Below, in pieces: positions 25,093 through 34,443 of a stretch of 64,000 nucleotides of DNA (its first letter is position 1; each line of letters begins with the position of its first letter). A program made the translations under genes and the position numbers. This stretch comes from Azospirillum picis (GTDB lineage Bacteria; Pseudomonadota; Alphaproteobacteria; Azospirillales; Azospirillaceae). The stretch spans positions 91,251 to 155,250 of the forward strand of contig NZ_JAGINO010000018.1 of NCBI RefSeq assembly GCF_017876115.1. Direction: 5' to 3'. Below the pieces are notes generated by a model. That model made no database searches and had not been told where the DNA came from. It worked only from the letters and a program-made list of their open reading frames with translations.

Positions 25093-26997
25093 ATGCCGCA
25101 TATCCGGGCGGGAGCGGCCCTTATCCTGTCGCTGATCCTCCTGGTGCCGCCGTGGGCGGCATCGGCCGCCGAGCGGACTGTCGCCGAGCGGACCTTCTAT
25201 GTCTCGCCGCTCGGCAACGACCGCTGGTCCGGACGGCTGGCGGAGCCGGCGGCGGACGGCGGCGACGGCCCCTTCGCCACCCCCGCCCGCGCGCTGGTGG
25301 CGGCGGAGAAGGGAAGCGGGGCCGTGACGGTCCGCCTGCGTGGCGGGACCTATCGCCTGACCGGGCCGCTGGTCGTCGGGGCCGGCCTCGCCGGCCTGCG
25401 CCTGACCGGCATGGAGGGCGAGGAGGCGATCCTGTCAGGCGGCGAGGCGGTCGGCGGCGCCAGCCTGGCCAAGGGCGTCCTGTCGGCGCCGTTGCCGCGC
25501 GAGCCCGGCCTGGACGTCGCCTTCGGCGGCCAGCGCCTGGATGCGGCGCGCAGCGGCGACGCCGATCCGGGCGATCCGCGCAGCGGCTGGTTCCCGGGGC
25601 GGGCCGTGACGTCGGGCTCCAAGGGCGCCGGCTCCAAGGACGGCGGTTCCAAGGATCCCGGCAGCAAGCGCCGGATGCAGTTGCCGGCCGGAACCCTGAA
25701 GGCGGGATGGGCCGGGCCGGGCGTGCGGGCACAGGCGCTCGACCGCGAGCGGCTGTCGGACGACCTGCTCGGGGTCGTCTCCAGCGATCCCGGCGGGCTG
25801 CTGACCTTCGACGGGGACGGACAGTATCCCTACCGCGACGGATCCACCGTCCGTCTGCTCGGCCATCCCGATTTCCTGACGCGGCCGGGCGAGTTCGCCT
25901 GGGACGCCAAGGCCAAGCGGCTGCTGGTGCGCCCGCCGACCGGACTCGATCCGGGGCGTGCCGAACTGGTGGTGGCGCGGACCGCGACCCTGCTGCGGCT
26001 GGACAACGCGCGGGACGTGACGGTCGAAGGGCTGTCCTTCGCCGACGTCCCGTGGGACGGCAGCGCCGTTCTCGCCAAGGGCGGCAGCGGCCTGCGCATC
26101 TCTGGCAACCGCTTCGCCCTGGTCGGCACCGCGGTGACGCTGGACGGCGCGGCGCGCAGCGAGGTGTCCGGCAACCGGATGGAGCATCTCGGCCGCAGCG
26201 GCGTGATGCTGGCTCCGGGCAGCACCGACAACCGCATCCTCGGCAACCGGATCAGCGACATCGGCGAGGTGCGCTTCTTCGGCGCCGGGGTGATGGGGGC
26301 CGGGATCCACGGCACCCTGATCGCCCACAACGACATCCGCCGCGCGGCGCGTTACGGCATCTCGATCAAGAACTGGAACGCCGAGACGCAGAACAGCGAC
26401 AACGTCGTCGAATACAACCGCATCCGCGACGTCGCCCGCCAGACCGCGGACGCCGGGGCGATCGAGATGCTGGGACGCAGCGGCAACGACACCCGCAGCG
26501 CCATCCGTTTCAACGACATCCGCGACACCGGCGGCCTCGCCACCGACGCGCAGGGGCGCTGGCTGGTCCGCTACAAGGGGTTCGGCATCTATCTGGACGA
26601 CATGACCAGCGGCGTGGCGGTGGAGGGCAACCTGCTGGAGAACACCGGCATGGCCGCCATCTTCCTGCATGGCGGCGACGACAACCGCGTGCAGGACAAC
26701 GTTGCGCTGCTGACCGATCCCAAGGACCGCTTCCTGCGGCTGGAATGGGTGCCGAGCGCCGGCAAGGCCGGGCTGATGCATGGCAACGTCGCAAGCGGAA
26801 ACCTGGTCGCCGGCGCGTCCGGCACCAGGTCGCAGGTCGAGGCGCAGGTCGTCCAGAGCCTGAGCGGCGGCGAGTTCCGCATCGAGGGGACCCGGACCGA
26901 GAATGCGGCGCCCCGTGCCGGGGCCGCGGCGCTGGACGGCATCCGCGGCCTGAAGGAGCTTCCCCTCGACCGCGTCGGGCCGGAGGGAATGAGGTGA
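25093..26997 (+). CDS. Secreted right-handed parallel beta-helix protein
   Basis: 634 residues. A signal peptide ends near WAASAAE, followed by the start typical of beta-helix carbohydrate-active proteins (TFYVSPLGNDRWSGRL, about 34-49). PbH1 repeats run from about 310 to 560 (ISGNRF, VSGNRMEHLGRSGVML, ILGNRISDIG, IAHNDIRRAARYGISI). Such proteins bind or cleave polysaccharide, often as lyases or epimerases. Residues about 175-195 hold a Gly-Ser-Lys repeat insertion. It is divergent from the Wzy-like and glycosyltransferase genes, so trimming or export of the same polysaccharide is a reasonable inference. AGGAGG precedes the ATG at 25093. Confidence 0.85.
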   Translation: MPHIRAGAALILSLILLVPPWAASAAERTVAERTFYVSPLGNDRWSGRLAEPAADGGDGPFATPARALVAAEKGSGAVTVRLRGGTYRLTGPLVVGAGLAGLRLTGMEGEEAILSGGEAVGGASLAKGVLSAPLPREPGLDVAFGGQRLDAARSGDADPGDPRSGWFPGRAVTSGSKGAGSKDGGSKDPGSKRRMQLPAGTLKAGWAGPGVRAQALDRERLSDDLLGVVSSDPGGLLTFDGDGQYPYRDGSTVRLLGHPDFLTRPGEFAWDAKAKRLLVRPPTGLDPGRAELVVARTATLLRLDNARDVTVEGLSFADVPWDGSAVLAKGGSGLRISGNRFALVGTAVTLDGAARSEVSGNRMEHLGRSGVMLAPGSTDNRILGNRISDIGEVRFFGAGVMGAGIHGTLIAHNDIRRAARYGISIKNWNAETQNSDNVVEYNRIRDVARQTADAGAIEMLGRSGNDTRSAIRFNDIRDTGGLATDAQGRWLVRYKGFGIYLDDMTSGVAVEGNLLENTGMAAIFLHGGDDNRVQDNVALLTDPKDRFLRLEWVPSAGKAGLMHGNVASGNLVAGASGTRSQVEAQVVQSLSGGEFRIEGTRTENAAPRAGAAALDGIRGLKELPLDRVGPEGMR

Positions 26998-27072
26998 CGG
27001 GAGGATGAGATGATGAAGCCGGCCGGGCCGCCACCGGAGAGGCGCCGCCGCTGAAAGGGAAAGCGCTGAAAA

Positions 27073-27107
27073 GGAAACGCCCCCTCCCGATGGGAGGGGG
27101 CGTTTCC
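27073..27107. terminator. Strong bidirectional terminator hairpin
   Basis: A perfect 16-bp inverted repeat (arms 27073-27088 and 27092-27107, loop gat) rich in GC and ending in GTTTCC / GGAAAC. It lies between the convergent beta-helix and hemY genes, where it can stop transcription from both sides. Confidence 0.85.
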
Positions 27108-27130
27108 ATTCGCGTCCTTTGTCGCCGGCC

Positions 27131-28480
27131 TCAGGCCGTCGCCGGCCGGGCGAGCGCCGGCGGGATGTCCGTCGGCTCCATCAGCGGCGGCGCGGTGACT
27201 GCGGCCTTCCAGGTCAGGCTGTCGAAGGCCCCGCAATTGCCGCACAGCCCGCCCCAGGCGTGGCTGACCGCACCGCAGGAGCGACAGGTCCAGGACGGGT
27301 CGGCCGGAGCCGCCGCGGCCTTGGCCAGCCAGGCGGCGGCGGCGTCCTCGTCGTGACGCTCCGTCCGGTCCAGCTCGGCCATCAGGCGGTAGAGGCGGCG
27401 CGACGGGGCGATCTCCAGCGCGCGCTCCAGGTGCTGCCGGGCGTCGCCCCAGAGCTGGGCGTCCATCGCCGCGCGGCCGACCGCCATGTGCGATTCGGCC
27501 GAATCGGGCGACTGGCGCACCAGCTTCTGGAACAGCCGGACACGGGTCAGCGGGTCGTAGCTGTCGACGATGCTGCGGTAGACCTCGGCCAGTTCCGGAT
27601 GCGGCGACTGGCGCCAGGCCCGCTCCACCACCTTGGCCGCCGGCTTCAGGCGGTCGGCGTCGATGTGCAGGCGGGCCAGCCGCACCGCGGCCGGGACGAA
27701 GCCGGGCATCGTGTCGTAGGCCGCCTGGGCATGCGACAGGGCGGCGTCGGCACGTCCGCGCCGCTCGGCCTCGAAGCTGCGCTCCAGCAGCAGGACCGAG
27801 CGGTGGCGGCGTCCCTCGTCGGTCGGGATGGCGCCGGCCTGGATCGCCTGCTGCAGCGTGCCCTCGGCGGCAGCCCAGTCGCCCGCCTGCGCCTCCAGGT
27901 CATAGAGCGTGCCGAGCAGCCAGGGCGTGTTCGGCTGCAGCGTGCGGGCCTTGCGGGCGAGGGTCAGCGCCTCGACCCGGTCGCCGGACTTGATCGCCTG
28001 GGTCAGCAGGCCGCGCATGCCGAGGAAGGCCGTTTCCGGCCGCTCCAGCATGGCGGTGAAATACTCCTTGGCGGCGCGCTCGTCGCCCTGAAGCTGGGCG
28101 GCCTGGGCCGACAGCAGCATGGTCAGCGGCGGCTCGTTCAGCAGCACGTCGGCCTTGCGCGCCATCTTGCGCGCGGTCTGGGCGTCGCCGGCGGCGATGG
28201 CCACCATGCCCTGGGTCAGGGCGCGATAGCCGCGCTCGCGGCGGCGGGTGCGGCTGCGGATGCGCATCCGCCGCGGTGCGCCGATGACGGCACGGAGCAG
28301 GCGGTAGCCCAGCGCCGCGATGCCCAGCGCCACCAGGGCGGCCAGCAGCGCCAGCCAGAAGGGCGCCTCGATCGCGTAGCCCAGCCAGTGCAGGCTGACC
28401 GTTCCCGGCCGGTCTGCCAGCCAGATGGCGATCGCGATGACGACCGCGACCTTCAGAATGAACCAGAGGGCGCGGATCAT
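27131..28480 (-). CDS. hemY: HemY-family protein with TPR region and zinc ribbon
   Basis: 449 residues. Two N-terminal transmembrane helices (VAVVIAIAIWLA and the helix after APFWLALLAAL) form the HemY_N domain, followed by TPR-like helical repeats (about 85-390). A C-terminal four-cysteine zinc ribbon follows (CRSCG ... CGNCG). In alphaproteobacteria this gene is linked to heme biosynthesis genes; its biochemical role is not established and it is unrelated to the Bacillus oxidase of the same name. Its start overlaps the mic60 stop (ATGA). Confidence 0.9.
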   Translation of the reverse strand: MIRALWFILKVAVVIAIAIWLADRPGTVSLHWLGYAIEAPFWLALLAALVALGIAALGYRLLRAVIGAPRRMRIRSRTRRRERGYRALTQGMVAIAAGDAQTARKMARKADVLLNEPPLTMLLSAQAAQLQGDERAAKEYFTAMLERPETAFLGMRGLLTQAIKSGDRVEALTLARKARTLQPNTPWLLGTLYDLEAQAGDWAAAEGTLQQAIQAGAIPTDEGRRHRSVLLLERSFEAERRGRADAALSHAQAAYDTMPGFVPAAVRLARLHIDADRLKPAAKVVERAWRQSPHPELAEVYRSIVDSYDPLTRVRLFQKLVRQSPDSAESHMAVGRAAMDAQLWGDARQHLERALEIAPSRRLYRLMAELDRTERHDEDAAAAWLAKAAAAPADPSWTCRSCGAVSHAWGGLCGNCGAFDSLTWKAAVTAPPLMEPTDIPPALARPATA

Positions 28481-30195
28481 TGGGCGGCCCCTTTCCCGCC
28501 GGCGGCGGCGGACATCAGGGCGATGGCGCGGTCGTTGAGCTGACGCGCGGCCTGGTCGGCGGCGAGCCGTGCCTTGGCGTCGGCCAGCCAGGGTGCGGCG
28601 GTCTGCGCGGCCGGTCCCTGCAGGGTCCCGAGTTCATCGACCGCCTTGGCGAGGTTGCCCTCCTTCAGCGCCGCTTCGGCGCGGGCGACCACGGCATCGG
28701 CGCCGGTGCCGACCACCCCGCCGCCCTCGCGGCGGACGGTCACCAGGGTCGACAACTTGCCCGTCACCTTGTCGAGCCAGCCGCTGCCGTCGCCGCGCGC
28801 CTCCGCCCGGACGATCTCGCCGGCCAGCGGCTCGAAACGATCGTTCAACTGGGCGCGGGTCGGGACGCCCTTGGAGGCATAAGGCGCCACCGCGTCGAGC
28901 GGCTGGGTCACGCCGGCGTCGGCGATGTTGAGCGAGCGGACCGCCTGGAGATCCTGCTGGAACGGCTGGCCCCCGGCGAGCGAGGCGCGGAGCTGGCCGG
29001 CCGCGAGCACCAGCGCCTGGGCGGCGGTGGAGGCATCCTGCCGCTGCTCCACCGACTGGCTGACGCTGGAAACCTGCTGCTTCAGTGAGTCGACCTCGCC
29101 GCGCAGGGCCTGGGCCGCCTGGCTGCCGCCGGCCGCGGCGGAGACCGCCTGCTCGACGGCGGCGACGCGGTTGGCAAGCGCCTTGGCAGCGTCGGCGGCC
29201 CCGGTATCGCCGGAACGGCTCTTCTCCAGGGCGTCGAGCCGCTGGGACAACTGGGCGACGGCGGCACCCGCATCGGAACCGCCTGCCTCGCCGGTGGTCG
29301 CCGGCCGCTGCTCCAGCTTGCCGAGGCGGTCGGCGAGCTGCTGGATCTGCGCACGCAGGGCGGGGTCGGCCGGTGCCGGCGCCGGTGCAGCGGCCGAGGA
29401 CGCGGCCGGTGTCGCGGGCCAGCCGGGCAGCGCAGGGCCCCACCAGGGTTCGGACAGGGCGGCGGCGCCGACCAGCAGCGCGACGACCGATAGGGCGGTG
29501 GCGAACCCGCCGCCGGAGCGCGGCTCGTCGATGTAGGACGGCGCCGGGGTGATGGTCGGCCGGACCGGTTCGGGATCCGCGACGGTGGAGGCGGTCCAGG
29601 GGGCGGCGGCCTCGGCCGGCTTGGCGTCCTGCACCGTCCACGGCTCCGTCTTCGGGGTGCCGGCCTTCGAGGTGTCCGTCGCCGCGGCGTCGATCCCGGG
29701 GGCGTCGATCCTGGGGGCGTTCGGGTCGACGGCCGGCGATTCGTCCTTCGGCCCGATCGGCGCGGCGGGCGGAATCAGCGCGTCGTCCTGCGTGACCGGC
29801 GTGACTGCCGGCGTGTCCGTGCCCGGAATGGTATCGGCGGGCGCGGCGGTCGGCACCGGCTCGGCCGGGAGGATCGGATCGGCCGGGATGACGGTGACGG
29901 CGGCCGCGTCGGCGGCGGGCCGGTCCTCGCTGGGAGTGGCGGCGTCGAGGTCGGCGTCGTCCAGCTTGATGCGGTGCTTGGCCGCCGCGGCGCGCAGGTC
30001 GGCATGGCGGGCCAGCGGGATGGCGCCCCGCTTCTTCCAGCCCTGCACCGTCGTCACCGGCGTATCCAGCTTGTTGGCCATCGGGCGGATGCCGCCGAAA
30101 CGTTCGACGATGCGGTCGACGGCCGCATTGCCGCTGGTGGCGCCGTCGCCGTCACGGTCGGTACCGGGGCGTTCGGAGCCTGGACGAGAGCTCAT
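28477..30195 (-). CDS. Mic60/mitofilin-like inner membrane protein
   Basis: 572 residues. Residues about 26-80 form an HTH-like module (RIVERFGGIRPMANKLDT, VTTVQGWKKRGAIP). A long Pro/Ala-rich acidic stretch and one transmembrane helix follow (about 232-255, ATALSVVALLVGAAAL), then a coiled coil (about 280-400) and the C-terminal mitofilin-type helical domain. Alphaproteobacterial Mic60 bends the intracytoplasmic membrane and is encoded next to hem genes, as here. The cytoplasmic N-terminal HTH-like module is odd for a membrane-shaping protein. Overlaps hemY by 4 bp. Confidence 0.82.
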   Translation of the reverse strand: MSSRPGSERPGTDRDGDGATSGNAAVDRIVERFGGIRPMANKLDTPVTTVQGWKKRGAIPLARHADLRAAAAKHRIKLDDADLDAATPSEDRPAADAAAVTVIPADPILPAEPVPTAAPADTIPGTDTPAVTPVTQDDALIPPAAPIGPKDESPAVDPNAPRIDAPGIDAAATDTSKAGTPKTEPWTVQDAKPAEAAAPWTASTVADPEPVRPTITPAPSYIDEPRSGGGFATALSVVALLVGAAALSEPWWGPALPGWPATPAASSAAAPAPAPADPALRAQIQQLADRLGKLEQRPATTGEAGGSDAGAAVAQLSQRLDALEKSRSGDTGAADAAKALANRVAAVEQAVSAAAGGSQAAQALRGEVDSLKQQVSSVSQSVEQRQDASTAAQALVLAAGQLRASLAGGQPFQQDLQAVRSLNIADAGVTQPLDAVAPYASKGVPTRAQLNDRFEPLAGEIVRAEARGDGSGWLDKVTGKLSTLVTVRREGGGVVGTGADAVVARAEAALKEGNLAKAVDELGTLQGPAAQTAAPWLADAKARLAADQAARQLNDRAIALMSAAAGGKGAAQ

Positions 30196-30326
30196 GGGCT
30201 GTACCTTCGGTTCGCTGTTGTTCGTCTAACGCCACAGCCCCCGAACCGCTCCCCTCTCCCTGTCCGTCCGGTCCACTCCTTGGGGGCACCCCCTCGGCAC
30301 GACGGCGGCAACCGGTAGCCGCCGGG

Positions 30327-31085
30327 TCAACCGGCGTCCGGCAACAGTTCGAGCAAGGCGTCCTGCTCCGGCCGGGATGCCACCCGTACGCTTCGCCACG
30401 GCGTCACTCCCCCGTCGCCGTACGTGCGGGCAGCCTCCGCGACCGCGGGGCTGAGGCAGAACGCGTCGACCGTACGACAACAGTCGACCAGTCCGGCCTC
30501 GGCCAGCAGCCTAACAAAGGATCGAGCGGTACGGGGAGAGAAAAACAGCACGCCCCCGATCGAGGACGTACGCAAAAATGTCGCGGTCGCCTCGGACAGC
30601 CGTCGGGACGGTACGGCGTCGTACATCACGCTGCGCTGCACAGTGAACCCGGACGCTCCCAGCAGTCCGGCAAGGTCGCCCGCGACCTTGCTGCCGGCCA
30701 CGTGGAGGAGCGTACCGCCTGCCGGATCGCGCTGGAGACGCACCCGTTCCGCCAGTGCGTACACGTCGCCGGATGCGCTGTCGATCTCGGGAAAGCCGGC
30801 GTCACGCGCCGCCCGCGCCGTGGCGTCTCCGACGGCGTGCACCGGACGGTCGCGCCGGCTCGTACGTTTGGCGTAGGCCCGTACGCCGTTTGCGCTGGTG
30901 AACAGCAGGGCCTGTACGTTGGAGAGGTCGGGCTCCGGACCCTCAACCGGGACGATGGACAGCATCGGCTCGATCACGCTGTCGTGGCCGAGCGCGCGCA
31001 GCCGCCGGACAAGCGGCGCCGCATCCTCCAGCGGGCGGGTCACGAGAAGGCGTGCGGGAGGGGAGCCGACCTGTTTTTCCGTCAT
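30327..31085 (-). CDS. hemD: Uroporphyrinogen-III synthase
   Basis: 252 residues with the loose HemD pattern: ARLLVTRPLEDAAPLVRRL at the start, ALLFTSANGVRAY in domain 2, a repeat-like GGVLFFSPRTARSFVRLL and a C-terminal CLSPAVAEAAR. It closes hydroxymethylbilane to uroporphyrinogen III after HemC. It lies 25 bp downstream of hemC, the usual order. The ATG giving MTEKQV is chosen by family length. The DNA is unusual for the region: twelve GTAC tetranucleotides in 532 bp, with use of GTA and CGT codons. Confidence 0.9.
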   Translation of the reverse strand: MTEKQVGSPPARLLVTRPLEDAAPLVRRLRALGHDSVIEPMLSIVPVEGPEPDLSNVQALLFTSANGVRAYAKRTSRRDRPVHAVGDATARAARDAGFPEIDSASGDVYALAERVRLQRDPAGGTLLHVAGSKVAGDLAGLLGASGFTVQRSVMYDAVPSRRLSEATATFLRTSSIGGVLFFSPRTARSFVRLLAEAGLVDCCRTVDAFCLSPAVAEAARTYGDGGVTPWRSVRVASRPEQDALLELLPDAG

Positions 31086-31110
31086 CCGGAAAATCCGCCA
31101 AGCCGACGGT

Positions 31111-32049
31111 TCAATGGGGGGGTGCGGTGAAGAAACCCGGCGGCAGCAGGGCACGGATCTCCTCGCCGGCGTCGGTGCCGAGCGACTCGGCTTCCGCCGC
31201 GGTGCCGCGGCGCTCCGTGCGGAAGATGCTGCGTCCGTCGTGGGACAGGACCTTGGCGCGCAGGTGGAGGGCGTCGCCGTCCAGCGTGGCGAGTGCGGCG
31301 ATCGGGGTGCGGCAGGAACCGTCCAGGGCCGCCAGCAGCGCCCGTTCGGCGGTGACGCGCACCATGGTTTCGTCGCAGTTCAGCGGTGCCAGCAGGGCGC
31401 GGGTCGCGTCGTCGGCGCTGCGGATCTCGATGCCGATGGCGCCCTGGGCGACCGCCGGCAGCATGGTCTCCGGCTCCAGCACCGCGGTGATGCGGTCGGT
31501 CAGGCCGAGGCGCCGCAGGCCGGCCAGCGCCAGCAGCGTGGCGTCGACCTCGCCGGCGTCGAGCTTCGACAGCCGCGTCTGCACGTTGCCGCGCAGCGGG
31601 ACGACGGTCAGGTCGGGGCGGAGTTCGAGCACCTGGGCCTGGCGGCGCAGGCCGGCGGTCCCGACGACCGCGCCGGGCGGCAGGTCGGCAAGGCCGCTGC
31701 CGGTGCGGGCGAAGAAGGCGTCGCGCGGATCCTCGCGCGGCAGCAGGGTGGCGATCTCCAGCCCGTCGGGCAGTGCGGTCGGGACGTCCTTCATGGAATG
31801 GACCGCGAGGTCGGCGCGGCCGTCGAACAACGCCTCCTCGAGTTCCTTGGTGAACAGGCCCTTGCCGCCCGCTTCCGCCAGGGTGCGGTCGAGGATGCGG
31901 TCGCCGGTGGTCTTGAAGACGACGATCTCGATGGCGCCGGGAGCGGCCAGATGAGGATGGGCAGCGATCAGGCGGTCGCGGGTTTCATGGGCCTGCGCCA
32001 GCGCCAGCGGGCTGCCGCGCGTCCCGATACGGAGCGGGTGGGTCGTCAT
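31111..32049 (-). CDS. hemC: Hydroxymethylbilane synthase (porphobilinogen deaminase)
   Basis: 312 residues, standard length. It has LRIGTRGSPLALAQA at the N-terminus, the VHSMKDVPT and RGNVQTRL motifs, and the dipyrromethane cofactor cysteine in LDGSCRTPI. It joins four porphobilinogen molecules into hydroxymethylbilane. First gene of the hemC-hemD-mic60-hemY unit and divergent from tsaD, with 203 bp between starts, a common alphaproteobacterial arrangement. Confidence 0.97.
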   Translation of the reverse strand: MTTHPLRIGTRGSPLALAQAHETRDRLIAAHPHLAAPGAIEIVVFKTTGDRILDRTLAEAGGKGLFTKELEEALFDGRADLAVHSMKDVPTALPDGLEIATLLPREDPRDAFFARTGSGLADLPPGAVVGTAGLRRQAQVLELRPDLTVVPLRGNVQTRLSKLDAGEVDATLLALAGLRRLGLTDRITAVLEPETMLPAVAQGAIGIEIRSADDATRALLAPLNCDETMVRVTAERALLAALDGSCRTPIAALATLDGDALHLRAKVLSHDGRSIFRTERRGTAAEAESLGTDAGEEIRALLPPGFFTAPPH

Positions 32050-32252
32050 AGGGCGAGTTCTAGGGGATCCGCGCAGCTTTGCAAGGACTCCTCGCCCGCT
32101 CATCCCGAAGATTGAGGCGGATCAACCCGGGCCGAGGAGTGGGCCGGGAGTGGGCTTGGGCGGGGAGCGGGGCGGGGGTGGCGGCGGGAATGGCGGCGAG
32201 GCGACCCCACTCGGCGCTATACCCGGACGGCCAAGGCGGCTAGTTTGGCGTC

Positions 32253-33326
32253 ATGATCGTTCTTGGAATCGAAACGAGCTGCGACGAGACGGCCGCGGCC
32301 GTCGTCACGGACGCGCGCGAGATCCGCGCCGATGTCGTGCTGTCGCAGCTTGACGACCACACCCCCTATGGCGGCGTGGTCCCGGAAATCGCCGCCCGCG
32401 CCCATCTGCAGCATCTGGACGGGTTGATCCGCCGGGCGATGGCGGAGGCCGGGATCGGTTTCGGCGACCTCGACGCGGTGGCGGCCACCGGCGGCCCCGG
32501 CCTGATCGGCGGCGTCATCGTCGGTGTGATGACCGCCAAGGCCATCGCCGCGGCGCGCGGGCTGCCCTTCGTCGCGGTGAACCATCTGGAAGGCCACGCC
32601 CTCACCGCGCGCCTGACCGACGACGTCGCCTTTCCCTACCTGCTCCTGCTGGTGTCGGGCGGCCATTGCCAGCTCCTGGCGGTCGAGGGGGTTGGGCGCT
32701 ACCGGCGGTTCGGCACCACCATCGACGATGCGGTCGGCGAGGCTTTCGACAAGACGGCCAAGCTGCTGGGTCTGGGCTATCCCGGCGGCCCGCTGGTCGA
32801 GAAGGCGGCGGCGCGCGCCATCAACCCCGGTCGTTTCGAGCTGCCGCGGCCGATGCTGGGGCGGCCGGGCTGCGATTTCTCCTTTTCCGGACTGAAGACC
32901 GCGGTGCGCCGCCATGCCGAGGAGCTTGGGGGCAGCCTGTCGGAGGCCGACCGCGACGACCTTGCCGCCGCCTTCCAGTCGACGGTGGCCGAGGTGCTGG
33001 CCGACCGCTGCGCCCGTGCCATCCGCCGCTTCAAGGAGGACCATCCGCAAGGCGGCGCCCTGGTCGTCTCCGGCGGCGTGGCCGCCAACAAGGCGATCCG
33101 GGCGCGCCTGTCGACGCTGGCGGACAAGCACCGGATGCCGTTCGTGGCGCCGCCGCTGCGCCTGTGCACCGACAACGCGGCGATGATCGCTTGGGCCGGG
33201 ATCGAGCGTTTCCGGCTGGGCCAGAGCGATCCGCTGAACTTCGCCCCGCGTCCCCGCTGGCCGCTGGACCCCGATGCGGCCCCTGCGATCGGCAAGGCGG
33301 GGGTCGGCTCGGGCGTGAAGGCGTGA
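32253..33326 (+). CDS. tsaD: tRNA N6-adenosine threonylcarbamoyltransferase
   Basis: 357 residues. It starts MIVLGIETSCDETAAAVV, has the metal-binding histidine pair in ARAHLQHLD, the nucleotide-binding VSGGHCQL and GEAFDKTAKLLGLGYPGGP, and VSGGVAANKAIR. With TsaB, TsaC and TsaE it makes t6A37 in ANN-decoding tRNAs, an essential modification. The next gene, gpsA, lies 92 bp downstream, and the pair is a conserved alphaproteobacterial neighbourhood. Confidence 0.97.
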   Translation: MIVLGIETSCDETAAAVVTDAREIRADVVLSQLDDHTPYGGVVPEIAARAHLQHLDGLIRRAMAEAGIGFGDLDAVAATGGPGLIGGVIVGVMTAKAIAAARGLPFVAVNHLEGHALTARLTDDVAFPYLLLLVSGGHCQLLAVEGVGRYRRFGTTIDDAVGEAFDKTAKLLGLGYPGGPLVEKAAARAINPGRFELPRPMLGRPGCDFSFSGLKTAVRRHAEELGGSLSEADRDDLAAAFQSTVAEVLADRCARAIRRFKEDHPQGGALVVSGGVAANKAIRARLSTLADKHRMPFVAPPLRLCTDNAAMIAWAGIERFRLGQSDPLNFAPRPRWPLDPDAAPAIGKAGVGSGVKA

Positions 33327-33418
33327 GTGGCGTATCCGGCGCCCGTCACCCCGAACCCGCACCGCGGGGGAGGGGGCTCCGCAATTCTCCGCTCCCTGCC
33401 CCCCGTGAGTGATCCCCG

Positions 33419-34438
33419 ATGACCGTCCCGCTCTCTTCCTCCCTTCACCGCATCGGCGTCGTCGGCGGCGGCGCGTGGGGTACGGCGCTTGCGCTGGCCG
33501 CCTTGCGCGCGGGACGCGATACCCTGCTCTGGGCACGCGAGCCGGCGGTGGTGGAGGCCATGGGGATGCGGCGGGAGAACCGCGACTATCTGCCGGGGGT
33601 GCCGTTGCCCGACGCGCTGCGGGTCACCGGCGATCTCGCCGATCTCGGCGGCTGCGATGCGGTGCTGCTGGTCTCGCCGGCGCAGCATGCCCGGACGGTC
33701 GCCGCGCAGATGGCCCCCCACCTGGCGGCCGGAGCCCCGGTCGTCGTCTGTGCCAAGGGCATCGAGCTGGACAGCCACGCGCTGATGAGCGAGGCGGTCG
33801 CCGCCGCGCTGCCGGCCGGGACGCCGGTGGCGATCCTGTCCGGTCCGACCTTCGCGGCGGAGGTGGCCCGCGGCCTGCCGACGGCGGTGACGCTCGCCTG
33901 CGGCGACGAGGCCCTGGGAGCGGCGCTGGTGGCGGCGCTGGGCAGCCGCACCTTCCGCCCCTACCGCTCGGACGACGTCATCGGGTCGCAGGTCGGCGGG
34001 GCGGTGAAGAATGTGCTGGCCATCGCCTGCGGCGTGGTCGAAGGGCGGCGGCTGGGCGACAACGCGCGGGCTGCGCTGATCACCCGTGGCCTGGCGGAGA
34101 TCACCCGGCTGGCGCTGGCGCTCGGCGGCCGGCCGGAGACGCTGATGGGGCTGTCGGGACTGGGCGACCTCACCCTGACCTGCTCCAGCCTGCAGTCGCG
34201 CAACATGTCGCTGGGCGCCGCACTGGGCGAGGGGCGGGCGCTGGCCGACATCCTGGCCGCCCGGCGGTCGGTGGCGGAGGGCGTCTACACCGCCGCTGCG
34301 GTGGTCGGGCTGGCGGCGAGGCTGGGTGTCGACATGCCGATCTGCGCCGCGGTCGACGCCATCCTGAACCGGGGGGCCGGGCTGGACGAAACCATCGACG
34401 GGCTGCTCTCCCGCCCCTTCCGCGGCGAAGGCGTTTAG
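33419..34438 (+). CDS. gpsA: NAD(P)-dependent glycerol-3-phosphate dehydrogenase
   Basis: 339 residues. The Rossmann motif GVVGGGAWGTALAL is at the N-terminus; VVCAKGIEL, ILSGPTFAAEVARGLPTA and the catalytic-lysine region GGAVKNVLAIACGVVEG follow, and GLSGLGDLTLTC is near 250. It reduces dihydroxyacetone phosphate to sn-glycerol-3-phosphate for phospholipid synthesis. A perfect 21-bp inverted repeat follows directly after the stop. Confidence 0.96.
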   Translation: MTVPLSSSLHRIGVVGGGAWGTALALAALRAGRDTLLWAREPAVVEAMGMRRENRDYLPGVPLPDALRVTGDLADLGGCDAVLLVSPAQHARTVAAQMAPHLAAGAPVVVCAKGIELDSHALMSEAVAAALPAGTPVAILSGPTFAAEVARGLPTAVTLACGDEALGAALVAALGSRTFRPYRSDDVIGSQVGGAVKNVLAIACGVVEGRRLGDNARAALITRGLAEITRLALALGGRPETLMGLSGLGDLTLTCSSLQSRNMSLGAALGEGRALADILAARRSVAEGVYTAAAVVGLAARLGVDMPICAAVDAILNRGAGLDETIDGLLSRPFRGEGV

Positions 34439-34443
34439 CGTCT

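Noticed and set aside
27131..28480. HemY as protoporphyrinogen oxidase
   Set aside because: The protein has the HemY_N membrane domain, TPRs and zinc ribbon, not the FAD-binding oxidase fold that shares the gene name.
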